DNA of 64,000 nucleotides from Charina bottae (taxonomy: Eukaryota; Chordata; Lepidosauria; Squamata; Charinaidae), in contig JALMGJ010000025.1 of NCBI GenBank assembly GCA_023362775.1, positions 8,214,001 through 8,278,000 on the forward strand, in the 5' to 3' direction. Within the stretch, counting starts at the first letter, position 1, and every line of letters begins with the position of its first letter. Positions 41,428-52,728 of the stretch are shown here, one piece after another. Under the pieces are notes generated by a model, which ran no database searches, was not told the origin of the DNA, and worked only from the letters and a program-made list of their open reading frames with translations. Made by a program: the position numbers and the translations under genes.

Positions 41428-43294
41428 TTTTAGAGAAGTTAGAGAGAACTTAGAGAAGAACTTAGAGAAGTTTTACTTCTCTAAGAATCCAGCATAAGAA
41501 TAAAAATAACATTCCTGGTGTTACTTGATTAGAAGTTTATCAGACATATCAGAAACTGAATGTCAGCTGATATTTTAAGTACCTGATCTGAATTCTTTCG
41601 TATCTCTCAGTATCATAAACATAAATTTAAACACCTTTGCTTAATTAACAGAAGAATTCAGAAACATTTCATCTTAAGTATTTCTGTTTCTGCCATAAAA
41701 TGAAATTCCTTTTTAGATTTAAAGAAAATGCAGTAGCATTGGAGGTAGGAAAAGGGACAGAAACTTTCCAGACATACACACATTGCTCTTATCTTCTAAA
41801 TTACAGTGATGTTTATTGTTGCAGCGCTTTTAGGTAGATAATATGTGTTTATTTCCAATATAGGTAGCAGCCTTAGCTTAACAAACTATAAATATACAGT
41901 TCCATACAGACAATTCCAAACTGAGGCTTTTTTTAAACAGTGTTTTATCTGTTTTGCTTCCTCCCCCTTTGACTCACACAGCTTTTTCCCAGTATTTTTG
42001 CTTCTGGGCTTGCTTTTAGTCAAGGGAGACAAGTGGTAAGAAGGAGAAACAATTCTTTCCTGAGCTTCTAGGATTCTAGCAGTTTTGCCAAGCTATCCTT
42101 GCAGATGTCTGATCTGCCCCTCAAAAGCTGAAGCCCTTTCCACCAGCCAGTCTGTTCAGCACATCTCTCCCTCAGGTACTGCTTACTCCCACTTCAGCTG
42201 CAGATTCCTCCTCCACCTGTCATTCAAGGACCCAGTATTGCCTGTCCATGAGGTTCAAATGCAACTCCAGCAATGTCCAACAGCTTCCCCCCATTGCTTA
42301 ACACATCTGCCCTTTTCTATATTTTCATTTGCAAGGCAGATATACCTGCATCCAGGTTTTTAAATTAGATACAAAGCTTTTCAGTATCTACATGACACTG
42401 AATCTGGTTTTGGCACATCCCAAAAAAACCTTTAACCCTGAGACCATCACATCATCCTCTGTCCTTCAGAGCAACTCACCCCGCCACAAATAGGCAATGA
42501 CTGCTGACCAAAAACAGATTACTTTCATGTAGTAAAACAGAAATGCAAAATGGAAGATGTGATTGCAAAACTAAGACCAGCTGTCAGATGGAGCAACACC
42601 ATAATATTCAAGTCTCTGTTTAAATGAAAATCCATTGTATAATACTCTGGAAAGCTTCCAATATGAATATGATTTGTTCCTTCATCAAATTTTGTATAAA
42701 ATTAAAGATGCTTTGGAATCAAAAGAAACCTGATTTTTTGGGTGGTGTAATAATGAGATAGTAATTACTGTTTTTAATGTATACAATACATGTTGTTTTG
42801 CCATAGTAAAAATAAAATAACAGAAAATTCAATTGAAATCCATGGAGTGCATTAAAAAAAAGTCCCAACCAGTGGGTGTGGGGGTAGATTGTTCCAAATA
42901 CGTAAAAGGCTTTCCTCCAGGACCATGACAATCCCGATCTAGGTCAGGTATCATGATTTTGTACAGTAACATCTGCAAACTCTGATTGATTTTTCAATTC
43001 CCCCCACCACCAATAAATGAAGACACAAAGTAGATATGCAAGGCTTAACACATCTGTTTTGCACCTTAAACCACTCTCCAAAAATGTTCATCACAGTCCC
43101 CCAAGTCATCACTATGTCACCCCTGTGCTTCCTGGAGCTAACGCCTCCACTAGAGAAAATTAGAGATGGTTTGAAGGCTATGTACTTTATTTGTCTGTCT
43201 GTTCTTTCTTTATGTACAGAACAAGAAAGGATGGGTGGAGATTCTTCTTGCAATAAACTGAGAGCAGGTTGAGGATGATATTGTTCATTCCTGC
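41428..43294. other. No gene or repeat recognised (1.9 kb)
   Basis: Short unsupported frames only (for example 42085-42363). An AGAGAACTTAGAGAAG-type short repeat lies at 41438-41475. Confidence 0.4.
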
Positions 43295-43647
43295 TGTCAG
43301 GATTTAGCATCCTTCCAGTATAATTGATGGGTATTGTAGTATTTGTATTAGCATGCTTGTAGTAGCATTTTGGTATGTTGATTAGAAATGTTGAGACGGT
43401 CTGAATAACTTCAAGGTCAGCTTGGCTGGTGCTATCAGTGTTCGTTAGCAGAATAAATTGCAGCTATGAGTTAGAAGAGCTGTTAGAGAGCATTTAGGGA
43501 GGGGCTGGTAAGGGGGGGATATTTGTAACAGCAATTGCGCGGGCTTTTCTTCAGTCTGATCTTTGCCTTGGACTGATCACCTGTATTAATAAAGACTTCT
43601 TCCACATCCTTGATGGCTTGTGATTGAGAGACTCTGAATTAATAACA
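43295..43647 (+). mobile_element. Probable 5' LTR of an LTR retrotransposon
   Basis: Starts TGTCAGGATTTAGCATCC and ends CTGAATTAATAACA. It contains AATAAA at 43588-43593, about 60 bp before the end, as in an R-U5 layout. It is followed after 58 bp by an ATG-initiated gag-like frame. No 3' LTR was found, so the element is truncated or the second LTR lies in unrecognised sequence; LTR boundaries are approximate. Confidence 0.6.
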
Positions 43648-43705
43648 AGATCAGATTCATCACAGAAAGATCAGACTCAAAATTGCTGCCTTACATGGAG
43701 ACACA

Positions 43706-44302
43706 ATGTGTACTGATGAAGGTCAGCAGGAAAATCCAGAGCACGAAGGTGCCTCTCCCGGAGAGGGGGAGGAAGAAAGTGGAATGAGGCTGCCTGAGAG
43801 AGCCTCCAAACAGACAGCTAAAGAACAGTTGAAAGCCCTGGGGGCTAAGAGGAAGATTCTTCCCACTCCTGAGCCAGATGTGCCCTCACCCAGAGTGGTG
43901 GGGGAGCCCAAGCGTTCATGAGCCATGGATGTGGGGTACAGCACAGAGAAGGACCCCGCCCAATGGGGAGAGGCACGAAGAAGTGACTCCTTTCCTACCT
44001 TGCCGGTGCCAGGAAGGCGAGTGGCTCAAGTGGAAAGGGAGGTGAGCTCCCTGAAAGGTCAGATTGCGACTATGCAGGGGGCCCTCGAACAGTGGCAGCG
44101 GCTCAGAGCTGAGGAGTGGGATCAGCGGCGGCAGCGACGTGGAGCTCAGAAGCAGGATCCGGCGTCTCAGCAAGGCGAGGCTCTGGAACAGGGCTTGGCT
44201 TGTTCTCTGGGTGAGGCACAAGGAGAGATTCCGGCGCAGCAACAAGGCAAGGCTCAGGAGCGGGATCTGACTCAGCAGTGCAGGACGTCTGCACAGGGCT
44301 GA
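43706..44302 (+). pseudogene. gag-like ORF of an LTR retrotransposon, one in-frame stop
   Basis: An ATG frame begins MCTDEGQQENPEHEGASP, rich in Glu, Gln, Pro and Lys. It is broken by TGA at 43919-43921, then continues in the same frame (MDVGYSTEKDPAQWGEAR) to TGA at 44300-44302, 199 codons in all. A heptad-like segment VAQVEREVSSLKGQIATMQG suggests a coiled coil, as at the N-terminus of many retrotransposon gag proteins. Its C-terminal part has three imperfect QQGEALEQ / LGEAQGEIPAQQQGKAQE repeats. No capsid or zinc knuckle is seen. Position just after a probable LTR supports gag; homology is not proven. Confidence 0.5.
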
Positions 44303-44700
44303 ACAAATGGTTGTCTCCGGCAACCTGCTCTAGTAACTGGCGCCTTTTACCTGCTTGATTTTCCCGCCATTTTCGGGTCTGTCCCAATCGCATCTCTCGT
44401 TGCTCGGCATGCCTCTCGGCCCTTCTTTCTCATACGCTGATAGGTAGCGGTGCGTCCTCCTCCTGGTTTCCACCAACTGGCGCCCTAAGATTCTGCCACC
44501 CAATGTTTGAAACTAGCCCAACCCCTTGTTCAAATCTCGTGCCTTTTTCCCTGTTTCCCGCCTCAACAATGGTCAGCTCCTCCTCCACCTCAGATTCAAC
44601 CTCCATCATGACAGAGACTGAGTTCTTGGCCATTATTATTATTTTTATCCTATCTTTAGACCATTTAGAAACAATACTTCCCCCAGCTGAGCTCTGAAAT
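44303..44700 (-). other. Unassigned minus-strand frames, possibly part of an LTR element
   Basis: A minus-strand 67-codon frame starts MAKNSVSVMMEVESEVEEEL (44633), is acidic, and ends near 44430. Beyond it, other frames read basic sequence (EREMRLGQTRKWRENQAGKR). The mixture of an acidic start and basic downstream pieces could be a decayed retrotransposon gene in the opposite orientation. I do not recognise it. Confidence 0.25.
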
Positions 44701-44838
44701 TAGAAGTAAGCCTAATTGGAGGAAAACTGGTGTCAATGGAACATTTGCAATAGAAAAACAGCAGATTAATCATTTTTACTTACCTTCTAATTTTTCCCAG
44801 CAATTGCTTCACACCTATCTATTAACCATGCCATAGAA

Positions 44839-44971
44839 CAGTGTTCTCAACTTCAACAACTTTAAGATGTTTGAACTTCAACTTCTAGAATCCCCCAGCC
44901 AGCATGCTGGCTGGGGAATTCTGGGAGTTGAAGTCCACACATCTTAGAGTTGCTGAGGTTGAGAAACACTC
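44839..44971. mobile_element. Foldback hAT MITE (CAGTGTTTCTCAACC family), near-complete palindrome
   Basis: The left half CAGTGTTCTCAACTTCAACA and the right half TTGCTGAGGTTGAGAAACAC meet at a central GCCAGCATGCTGGC. The whole element folds into one hairpin. Flanks CCATAGAA (44831-44838) and CCACAGCA (44972-44979) agree at 6 of 8 positions. Confidence 0.85.
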
Positions 44972-44979
44972 CCACAGCA

Positions 44980-46434
44980 AATATATTGATTATATATTTC
45001 CACTGTTACTCAATGCCATTCTTCCAGACTTTTAGGCTATATTTAGAAAGAACAGAGGATCTAATGTGGTAATTACAAACCATCCAGGATCAGTCTAAAT
45101 GCTGATTCCCTCAACTGGAATTGATATGGATAATTTTCATTGTCAGTATTTTCACAGATTCATGTCAGTAAATGTGGCTTCCTGATCCCTGCTAACTTAG
45201 ATCATATTTAGGTAAGTTATGAACAAGCTAAAAGCATGGGTAAACCTTGTGGTTGACTCCAATCCATTGTCACAGCTCTTCATTTAAACCTATTTATACA
45301 CACATATCCTCTTATGATGGTTAAATATGAGTCTTTGGTAGGGGTTTTTGGTAAAAGCCTTTAAAATATCCACTACAATATATATTAGCAGTTATTTATC
45401 CAAGCTTTGTTCATACTGTGAAAGAACTCTAACAGGTGAGTGAGACAGGATATACTGTTTGAGATACAAGGGTGAGTTGTGTTTTTTTTTTTTTTTTTGC
45501 AAATCTTGTCCTTTTATTTGTTATATTATTTTCCCTTGACGATGCCTGGAACAGAGGTTAAGATGTCCACTATTTCTGCCTTGGAACTTCTTTTCTAGTG
45601 CACATGTCAACACCCTACATTTGTCTTAGAAAATCAATCATTGGACAATTGAATATTTTAAGAACCCTTGGATAGCTGCCACCTGGAAGTAGTGATTTAT
45701 TTATGTTCACTTGCTGGTAAGATTTAAAATTCCCTATCTGGCTATCAGTATTTGAGTCAGTTTTTCAGCCTTCTTGCCTGAAAGTGCCAGTTCAAACACA
45801 AATATCTACTCTATATTTTCCAGTATAAAGACAGAAGGAATGCCTGCTGTTTGTAAGGCCTGCTTATGCTGCTTGTATTATTTTTATATTTGTAAATAAA
45901 TCAAAGATTGCATAAACATTGCAAGTCATCAGTAAGCTTTCTTCTGAAAGGAATCTATATCCAAGAAGTTCTTCCTGGAATTCCTCCCTACTGAAATGGG
46001 AGGCCAGTATGAATATATTTTATCTTAATTTTGCTTAGCTGATTACTTTTGGTAGTATAAGTAAAAAAAAAAAGCATTGCCTGACAGGATATGCAAGGCT
46101 TATTAATAGTGTGGTTTTTTAGGAATATATAATATAGTCTGATAAAAATAGATAATATATAGATAGAATAGATTCATGAGGGAAAAAATTAAAAGTTCAT
46201 AGCTGAGTGATTCTTTTATTAGCATAAATCAAAATAATATAGAAGTGCATCAATTGTGGAGTATTTGAGATAATCAGACAAAATTTTACAAAACTGAGGA
46301 AAGGGCAGAATAAAGAATTAGGTAGATGTTTAAACTATGACGATTATGGCAGGCTGAGATCAGTCCAAGTCACAGGTTTTGGTTTAAACATACAGTCATC
46401 TTATTATAAGATTTTGTGGCCACCAAGTTACACT
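44980..46434. other. No gene or repeat recognised (1.45 kb)
   Basis: A T-run lies at 45483-45498; otherwise nothing recognisable. Confidence 0.4.
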
Positions 46435-46879
46435 TAATTTTCAGGGTTACAAGAAATGCTGGTCTGAAAAAAAAAATCCCAGTTCTCAGCCTGTTTCTTG
46501 ATCTTTCAATCTGCAGTCTTCTAAGGTGTGGGAAGATATTTTGCACAAGGCTCCAGAACTATCTTAAAGTTGCTAAGGTTGAGAAACACTGTTCTGGAGG
46601 TTGTTGTGGTTTTTCCGGGATGTGTGGCCGTGTTCTGGAAGTTTTGGTTCCTAACGTTTCGCCAGTCACTGTGGCTGGCATCTTCAGAGGACAGGAAGCT
46701 AGAAGATTCTCTCTGTGCCCAAGATTTCAGCCATGAAAGCCTTCGACTATACAATGTTCTGGAGCCTTGTGCAAAATATCTTCCCACACCTTAGAAGACT
46801 GCAGATTGAAAGGTCAAGAAACAGGCTGAGAACTGGGATTTTTTTTTCAGACCAGCATTTCTTGTAACCCTGAAAATTA
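46435..46879. repeat. Inverted duplication (125-nt arms) with nested Penelope-type fragment
   Basis: Arm 1 (46435-46559) and arm 2 (46756-46879) are inverted copies with two visible differences (one A-run length change, one C/T). Shared words are TTTTCAGGGTTACAAGAAAT, GCAGTCTTCTAAGGTGTGGG and GCACAAGGCTCCAGAAC. Between them are 31 nt of hAT MITE end (ATCTTAAAGTTGCTAAGGTT...) and a 156-bp Penelope-like fragment with its own 9-bp TSD. Confidence 0.93.
46600..46755 (-). mobile_element. Penelope-like terminal fragment with 9-bp TSD
   Basis: GTTGTTGTGGTTTTTCCGGG, TGTGGCCGTGTTCTGGAAGT, TTTCGCCAGTCACTGTGGCT and GGCATCTTCAGAGGACAG, with CATGAAAGCCTTCGACTATA, are common at the ends of vertebrate Penelope-like elements. 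The fragment is flanked by GTTCTGGAG (46591-46599 and 46756-46764). Confidence 0.65.
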
Positions 46880-46929
46880 TGGACTTCAAAGTCCACATAC
46901 CTTAAAGTGGCCAAGGTTGAGAAACACTG
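46880..46929. mobile_element. hAT MITE half-copy
   Basis: GGACTTCAAAGTCCACATAC, then GGCCAAGGTTGAGAAACACT: right half of the CAGTGTTTCTCAACC foldback family, next to arm 2 of the inverted duplication. Confidence 0.8.
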
Positions 46930-47810
46930 CTCTAGAACAAGAAGAGGTAGACCTTAGAGAACAGAAATGATTTAATTTCTCAAATTATTTAGAGAAGGCT
47001 GTCATTTTTTTTCTTTTGCCAGAAATTTGACATTTGGATCTGTCAATAAAACAGGTGCATATTTATGTGTGTATTGTTCAACTTTATCCCATTTTTTTCA
47101 CATTAGCTTTTCCCCAAACTAGCACATTACCTTCCTGCTTCATTTTTTTAAAGTAACTTTCATCATGAAGAACTGAATTCTTCCAACTTTTCCAACCTGA
47201 AGTACAAAAGTATCCACATAAAAGTATGTATTTATTTATGTAGATGTATGTGTGGATAGTAAATAAATAAAATTAGAACACACGCACCATAAAATTTGCA
47301 GATGGATGAAGTCCTTCCGAAGGGCTAGATTTGTTCTACTTTCACTGCCACCTACTGGAAACATAACATTAAACTGATTGCTTTGTTTCTGAAGGCACTT
47401 GCTAACAAAGAAATCCTTTCCATTAGTACTACTACTGAACTGAAATGGTCCTCTGCAAATATTCTCAGAATTTACTTTTTAAAAAATCACTTCTGTTTAC
47501 ATCCCAAAGGCCAATGTATCCCTCCCTAGTGTGTACGTATAGGCCATCAGATTGATGCATTGGCTGTTTTCCCCAGCATTCTGGGGACCTGATGAAATAA
47601 TGGTATCTATGCAGCTCAATGTGCCTTTGACACACAGGTTTCTTTAGCATGGAAATTTACTGTATATGGAAAAATAAAAAATAATAACAGAATTTCCAAA
47701 GTTATCATTAGAAAGCAGGACTTAGTCTGTGAATCACAAAAAGTAGTGAATCTTATATGTGATGACAAACTGAAGTGAGGAACTTGAAAATAGGATCTGA
47801 AATGCATAGT
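46930..47810. other. No gene or repeat recognised
   Basis: Nothing recognisable. Confidence 0.4.
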
Positions 47811-47940
47811 ATTTTTATTATTTATTTATTTATTTTCTATCCTGCCTTTATTATTTTTATAAATAACTCAAGGTGGCGAACATACCTAATACTCCTTCCT
47901 CCTCCTATTTTCCCCACAACCACCACCCTGTGAGGTGAGT
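47811..47940 (-). mobile_element. CORE/MIR-type SINE, 3' part
   Basis: TTTATTTATTTATTTTCTAT, CTCAAGGTGGCGAACATACC, TCCTCCTATTTTCCCCACAA and CACCCTGTGAGGTGAGT are the reverse complement of the family 3' half. Confidence 0.9.
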
Positions 47941-47989
47941 CGTATATTTTGTATTGATTGTATTGATTAGCTTATTATTTTACTATTTT

Positions 47990-48033
<44 letters not shown>

Positions 48034-48035
48034 TT
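47990..48035. repeat. (TTTA)n microsatellite
   Basis: About nine TTTA units. Confidence 0.95.
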
Positions 48036-49260
48036 ATTTGGTTGATTAGCTTATTATTTGGGGCACTACTGCTAACATATCTATAATGAGGAGTTCTAGT
48101 CTAATACATCTGGATGAAAAAGATGTATTAGGATAATTCATACGTTCTTGCAGCACCCTTGGAAGATATGGGGAAGATAGATTTCTGTAGCACTAGAGGA
48201 TACTCTGTTAGCAGTCTAGTAGCAGTTTTATTCAGCAACCCATATTTAAGCAAGGGTCATGCTGCGGGCATTTAGGGAAGCATGAAGGGCAAGTATACAA
48301 ATTCAGTTAGATCCATCCATATGAAATATTTCTGATGGCAGTTCCAAAGTTCTTGCACTGTACAAGTAGTGTAATTTGATTTTCAACCTGGATTGATTTT
48401 ACTGTAATTTCGGCAATACTGATATCCAGCAACTAAGCTCATGCTGAAATGAAATGTATATAAATTCACCTTAAATCAGTATTAAGGGTAGGAGATGTAG
48501 GCCTGCTTGCAATATTTTGTTATTAGGAAAATTATTTCAAAATATGTGTGCTTGTACTCAGGAACGTCGATTTTCAAATTTCCCAAAGTAGCTGCATCTT
48601 CAATAACAACTTGATCTGAGACATTCCCAGATCATTGAAATATAGAATCTTGCAGATTAAGCCGCTGTTAAAGGTGCACAAATTGCACTCGTTAGAAGTT
48701 ACTTGGATTTAAAATTGTATGAGTCAGTGCTGTCTGTAATGGTTGGGGCAAAAAAGGCAAGATGGTGGAAGTGACATCATGATGCAAGCCCATCCACCTT
48801 TGTATGTACAAAAGGAAAGGCCTTGAATTGCAATGCCACTTCCACCAACTTGCCTTTTTTGTCCCCCACCCAAAGACACCACAATTTCAGTTTAAAAAAA
48901 CCATGATGCAACTAGAGAAATGTTACTAATAAAGAAAAAAAGCAACTCTGACATTTCATCTCCAATTCTGCAAAGTAGGACAGATTGTTGGACTCCTTTT
49001 GTCATATATTTCAGAGCTAAATATGCTACACAGCTTGTGATTTTTAAACAATGACTAAACTCAGCCTGACCATATGTGAATCCAGGCATATAGGATGCAC
49101 CTTGAGAGAATGACACCCTTGTGAGAATGTCCCTTTTCTCTCCAGAAGAAACATGTCTACCCAATGGTAAGACCACTCCTCAGGCTAGCAAGAAGACTAG
49201 TAAATAACAGTAATAGTTGTTTAATAACAGTAAAGTTATTAAACAAGCCAGTCTATGATT
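48036..49260. other. No gene or repeat recognised (1.2 kb)
   Basis: Nothing recognisable except an internal near-palindromic pair of words around AAAGGCAAG/CTTGCCTTTT (48750-48860). Confidence 0.4.
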
Positions 49261-49261
49261 G

Positions 49262-50835
49262 GGCCCAGGGTTAAGGGAAGTGATTAATGCTTTCTTGAAC
49301 ATACGAGGTAAACCTACATGGCTTAAGGAGACAGTTATACAAACTTTAATCCAAAACCCTCCCTTAGTCTAGATCTCTCTAATTATAGGCCAGTCTCAAA
49401 CATCCCATACTTGGGCAAGATGATTGAGAGAGTGGTTGCTCCCCAGATACAGGTGTATGAACTGATTTTTCTAGATCCATTTTAGTCAGGGTTTTGTCCT
49501 GAGGCTGGTTTGGTCACTACATGTACTACAGGGTTGTTGTTGTGGGGAAAATAGGAGGAGGAAGGAGCATTAGGTAGGTTCGCCGCCTTGAGTTAGACTG
49601 GCTTGTTTATAAAAATGATAAAGGCGGGATAAAGTTTAAAATAAATAAATAAAAATACTGGAAATTGGATGGGGGAAGTACAGCCGTGCCAGTTCTCCTG
49701 GATCTGTTCACAACTTTCATACTATCCATCATCCATCACTTTTGCACTAACTGTCCATATTTGGCTTTTGTGCCACTGTTTTCCAGTGCTCCCAATCCTT
49801 CCTGTTAGGTCATACCCAGTAGGTGGTGCTGCAGACTATTGTTCAACGCCTAGGTCACTGACCTATGGTGCTCCCCAGAGTTCCATCTTGTCTCCTGTGT
49901 TTTTAAACATCTACATGAATCTGCTGGAGGAGGTTGTCCACAACTTGGGTGCCATGAGTATGCTCTACTACTCCTTCCTTGTCTTCCTTACCAAGCTTTA
50001 CTACTTCTTCCTTACATTCTAGCTTTGAGGAAGCAATAGAAACATGATTAAACAATACCTAACCTCAATAGCCAGCTGGATGAGAGAGAACAAACTGAAA
50101 ATCCAGACAAGATGGAGCTGTTACTGGACTTGCAAGTGGTAGTTGTGGAGAAGAGTACTTTATGCAGTAATGCTTGTACACCAGTGTTTTCTGATTTGGA
50201 TAGACTAAACAACAGTCATCCATGCCTTAATTATAACTCACCTTGACCATATGTTTTAATGTGGGGTTATCCTTGAAAAGTGTCTTGGCATTGCACTTTG
50301 TGCAAAATGCAGCAGCTAGGCTGATCGGTGCAAGATCCAGGGATCTTATGATTCTTGTACTGAAAAATATGCACTAGCTACCAGTAGCCTATCAGACATG
50401 ATTGAATGTATTGGTACTGACCTATAAGACCCTAAATCACAAATGGCCTGACTATCTGCAGAACTGCCTCTCCTGTTATGAACCTGTCTAATAACTCAGA
50501 TCAACTGGAGAGGACCTTTTGAAGGTAGCTGCATTACCAGTGGTTTAGCTATCTGGTATGTGACAAATGCCTACTTGCAGGGCTCCTGGGCTGTGAAATA
50601 TATTCCCTAAGAAAATGCTTTTAGCTCCCACTCTCCCAACAGCCACAAAGCTGGTGCCAACTCTTTTACGAGCCTTTAACTTGTTAATTTATTTCTTTTA
50701 ATAATGTATTTTTATTTGGATTTTAACTGTGTTAGTGATGTTTTGTTTTACTTTTTGTATCTTTGCTCTTGTAAGCTGCCTTATCAAATAGCTAGAGAGG
50801 TAGGCTAAAAAGTCCAATAATAAATAGATCTATTT
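49262..50835 (+). pseudogene. Old L2/CR1-type LINE, ORF2 RT region, split by a SINE
   Basis: Before the SINE the plus strand gives RPVSNIPYLGKMIERVVAPQ (RT motif RPVSxxxFLGKxxERVV) and then SGFCPEAGLVT. After it, LTYGAPQSSILSPVFLNIYM and LLEEVVHNLGAMSM correspond to GVPQGSVLSPLLFNIYM and LGEIIRHHGMRYH of the 14.4-kb copy. The catalytic YADD is lost. Pieces of the C-terminal region (KCLGIALCAKCSS-type frames near 50270-50320) and a decayed GCxCAGAG-like UTR at 50770-50830 with an AATAATAAATAG end follow. Heavily mutated. Confidence 0.8.
49521..49655 (+). mobile_element. CORE/MIR-type SINE 3' half, with an 11-bp internal insertion
   Basis: ACAGGGTTGTTGTTGTGGGG, AGGAGGAGGAAGGAGCATTA, CGCCGCCTTGAGTTA, then an extra GACTGGCTTGT, then TTATAAAAATGATAAAGGCG and an AAATAAATAAATAAA tail. 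Inserted within the old L2 ORF. Confidence 0.85.
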
Positions 50836-51960
50836 TGTATGCAGTTGCACATGATTGCCTCTCTTAATTTTTGAAGAATTTATGTATTGGGAACCATTCT
50901 GAATGTCTACCATTTATTTCTAATAATGGGACAAACCCTGAATTATGGTATCTTAAATCACTGCATCTGATAAATTAAAGACCAGTTGAGGGGATTCAAT
51001 AGATGGAATTCAGTTTTTGTTCCTCCCACTGCCCACTGCCCACCTACTTGAAAAGCCTTTCCCATGTAATCCCATCGAGGTACAAAGAAAAAACTAGACT
51101 GCACCTTTATAAATTCATCAGAGGTAATTTGGACACTGGGTGCAGCCCCTATGTAATTTCTGATTTGCCACCAAAGCTAGGACATGATAAATAAAGCTTT
51201 TTTTCTTTTTCTTTTCTTTTGAATGAGAAAAACAACAGTTTATCTCCTCCGAAAGGGTGACTTTCACCTCTCCCCCCATGTTCCATAAAACTGAGGTTAC
51301 ATGCTCAGGAGACAGGAGGAGGAATAAGTAACTACTTTAACTAGGTTGATTGTATTCAATGTATTTGGACTTCTCTCTGTTTGTGCCTGTTTCCCCTCGT
51401 ATTTCTTTTCTTTGCCCTATAAACTCTTTTTTATATGTAGAGATTTGGATTCATTGGTTTTATGCGGAAATTTCTCATGCATTTCCCCCCGCACACAAGA
51501 TTGCACGATTCCATATCTACCTCTTGTGTGTTAGAATTGGCCCAAGGTGTATTAAGTTCTGTACTTCTGGGCCTTGGGCAGGAAGATCCAAAGCATGTGC
51601 CTTTCTGTTTTCCTACAGCTGGGCTGAAGGGAGAATGCCTTGATAAAAAGATTAAGAACTCCTCAGCTGGATAGGTGTCAGGGGGCATTCTATCTTTTAC
51701 TGGGGAACCTCGGAAGAAGACAGCCACCAATGCAGTTTCAAATTATCCTCCAAAGGCAGACAAAATCCAGGTTGATTCCTTTTATGGGTAGAATTTGCTG
51801 GCTGATCTACTTCCTTTGAACCAAAACTGCAGGCAGGCATGCCAGCAAGGCCCATAGAAGAGTGGGGAGGAAAATCTGCATTCTCCTTTTTCTGCTGCTA
51901 TGCTTTGCTTGTTCCCTCCCCTACTCTTGAGTAATCTTTATGTCTGTCTCAGGTTGCAAC
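50836..51960. other. No gene or repeat recognised (1.1 kb)
   Basis: Short frames without recognisable domains. Confidence 0.4.
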
Positions 51961-51968
51961 CTACAGAG

Positions 51969-52082
51969 CAGTGTTTCTCAACCTTGGGAATTTTAAGATG
52001 TGTGGACTTCAGCTATGCTGGCTGGGGAATTTTGGGAATTGAAGTCCACACATCTTAAAGTTCCCAAGGTTGAGAAACACTG
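51969..52082. mobile_element. Foldback hAT MITE (CAGTGTTTCTCAACC family)
   Basis: CAGTGTTTCTCAACCTTGGG at the left and CCCAAGGTTGAGAAACACTG at the right, with GTGTGGACTTCA and TGAAGTCCACAC arms. One hairpin, 114 bp. The flanking octamers do not match well. Confidence 0.88.
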
Positions 52083-52090
52083 CTTTGCAG

Positions 52091-52728
52091 TGAGAGAAAG
52101 ATTACTCATGAGTCAGGGAGCTTAAGACAAGAGGCGATGGTTCCAGTGAGAAGAGAGGATCAGGGCTACTCATGAGCAAGTGAGTAAGGAGAATGCTGGA
52201 GATTTTCCTCCCGCCCTTATGTGCCCATACGACTTTCCTATGCTAATCATTACCTTTTCTTTAATTTAGGGATTTTGTCCAGGGTTGGTGTCTCTGGTCA
52301 AGCCTGTCAGCATCCAACAGAGTCCCTTGCTCTGCTTCTCATAATTTCTATATCTTTTCCCAAATACTGAATTTTGTTTTTTCCTCTCAGCTCTTTGGGA
52401 GACATTTCCCTGCCCTTTGGAGGGTCTCCAATTTCATGGTTTCCTCATTGATTCCACTTTGTCTGCTCACAAGCCCATCTTATGCTGTAACCTACTAACC
52501 TTATTTTCTCCTCTTTACCTTTAGATCTGAGGGCTCCTCCCAATTTCAAAGCTTGGGCACCTAGATTCTGAGCACCCGAAGTTATTTCCTTTCTTCTCAC
52601 TGTGCATCTGTCACTTCTGGAATTTACCCTCACAGACATGTCTAGCACTGATCTTGCTTAGGTGATGCTTCAGCCAATCAGAAAAATAGGCAAAGCCTAT
52701 TTCACCAAAGAACAGGTCCAAACTATAC
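52091..52728. other. No gene or repeat recognised
   Basis: Nothing recognisable. Confidence 0.35.

Noticed and set aside
43706..44302. Host gene encoding a coiled-coil protein
   Set aside because: It lies just after an LTR-like sequence, has an in-frame stop and no splice structure. A gag-like origin is more likely, though unproven.
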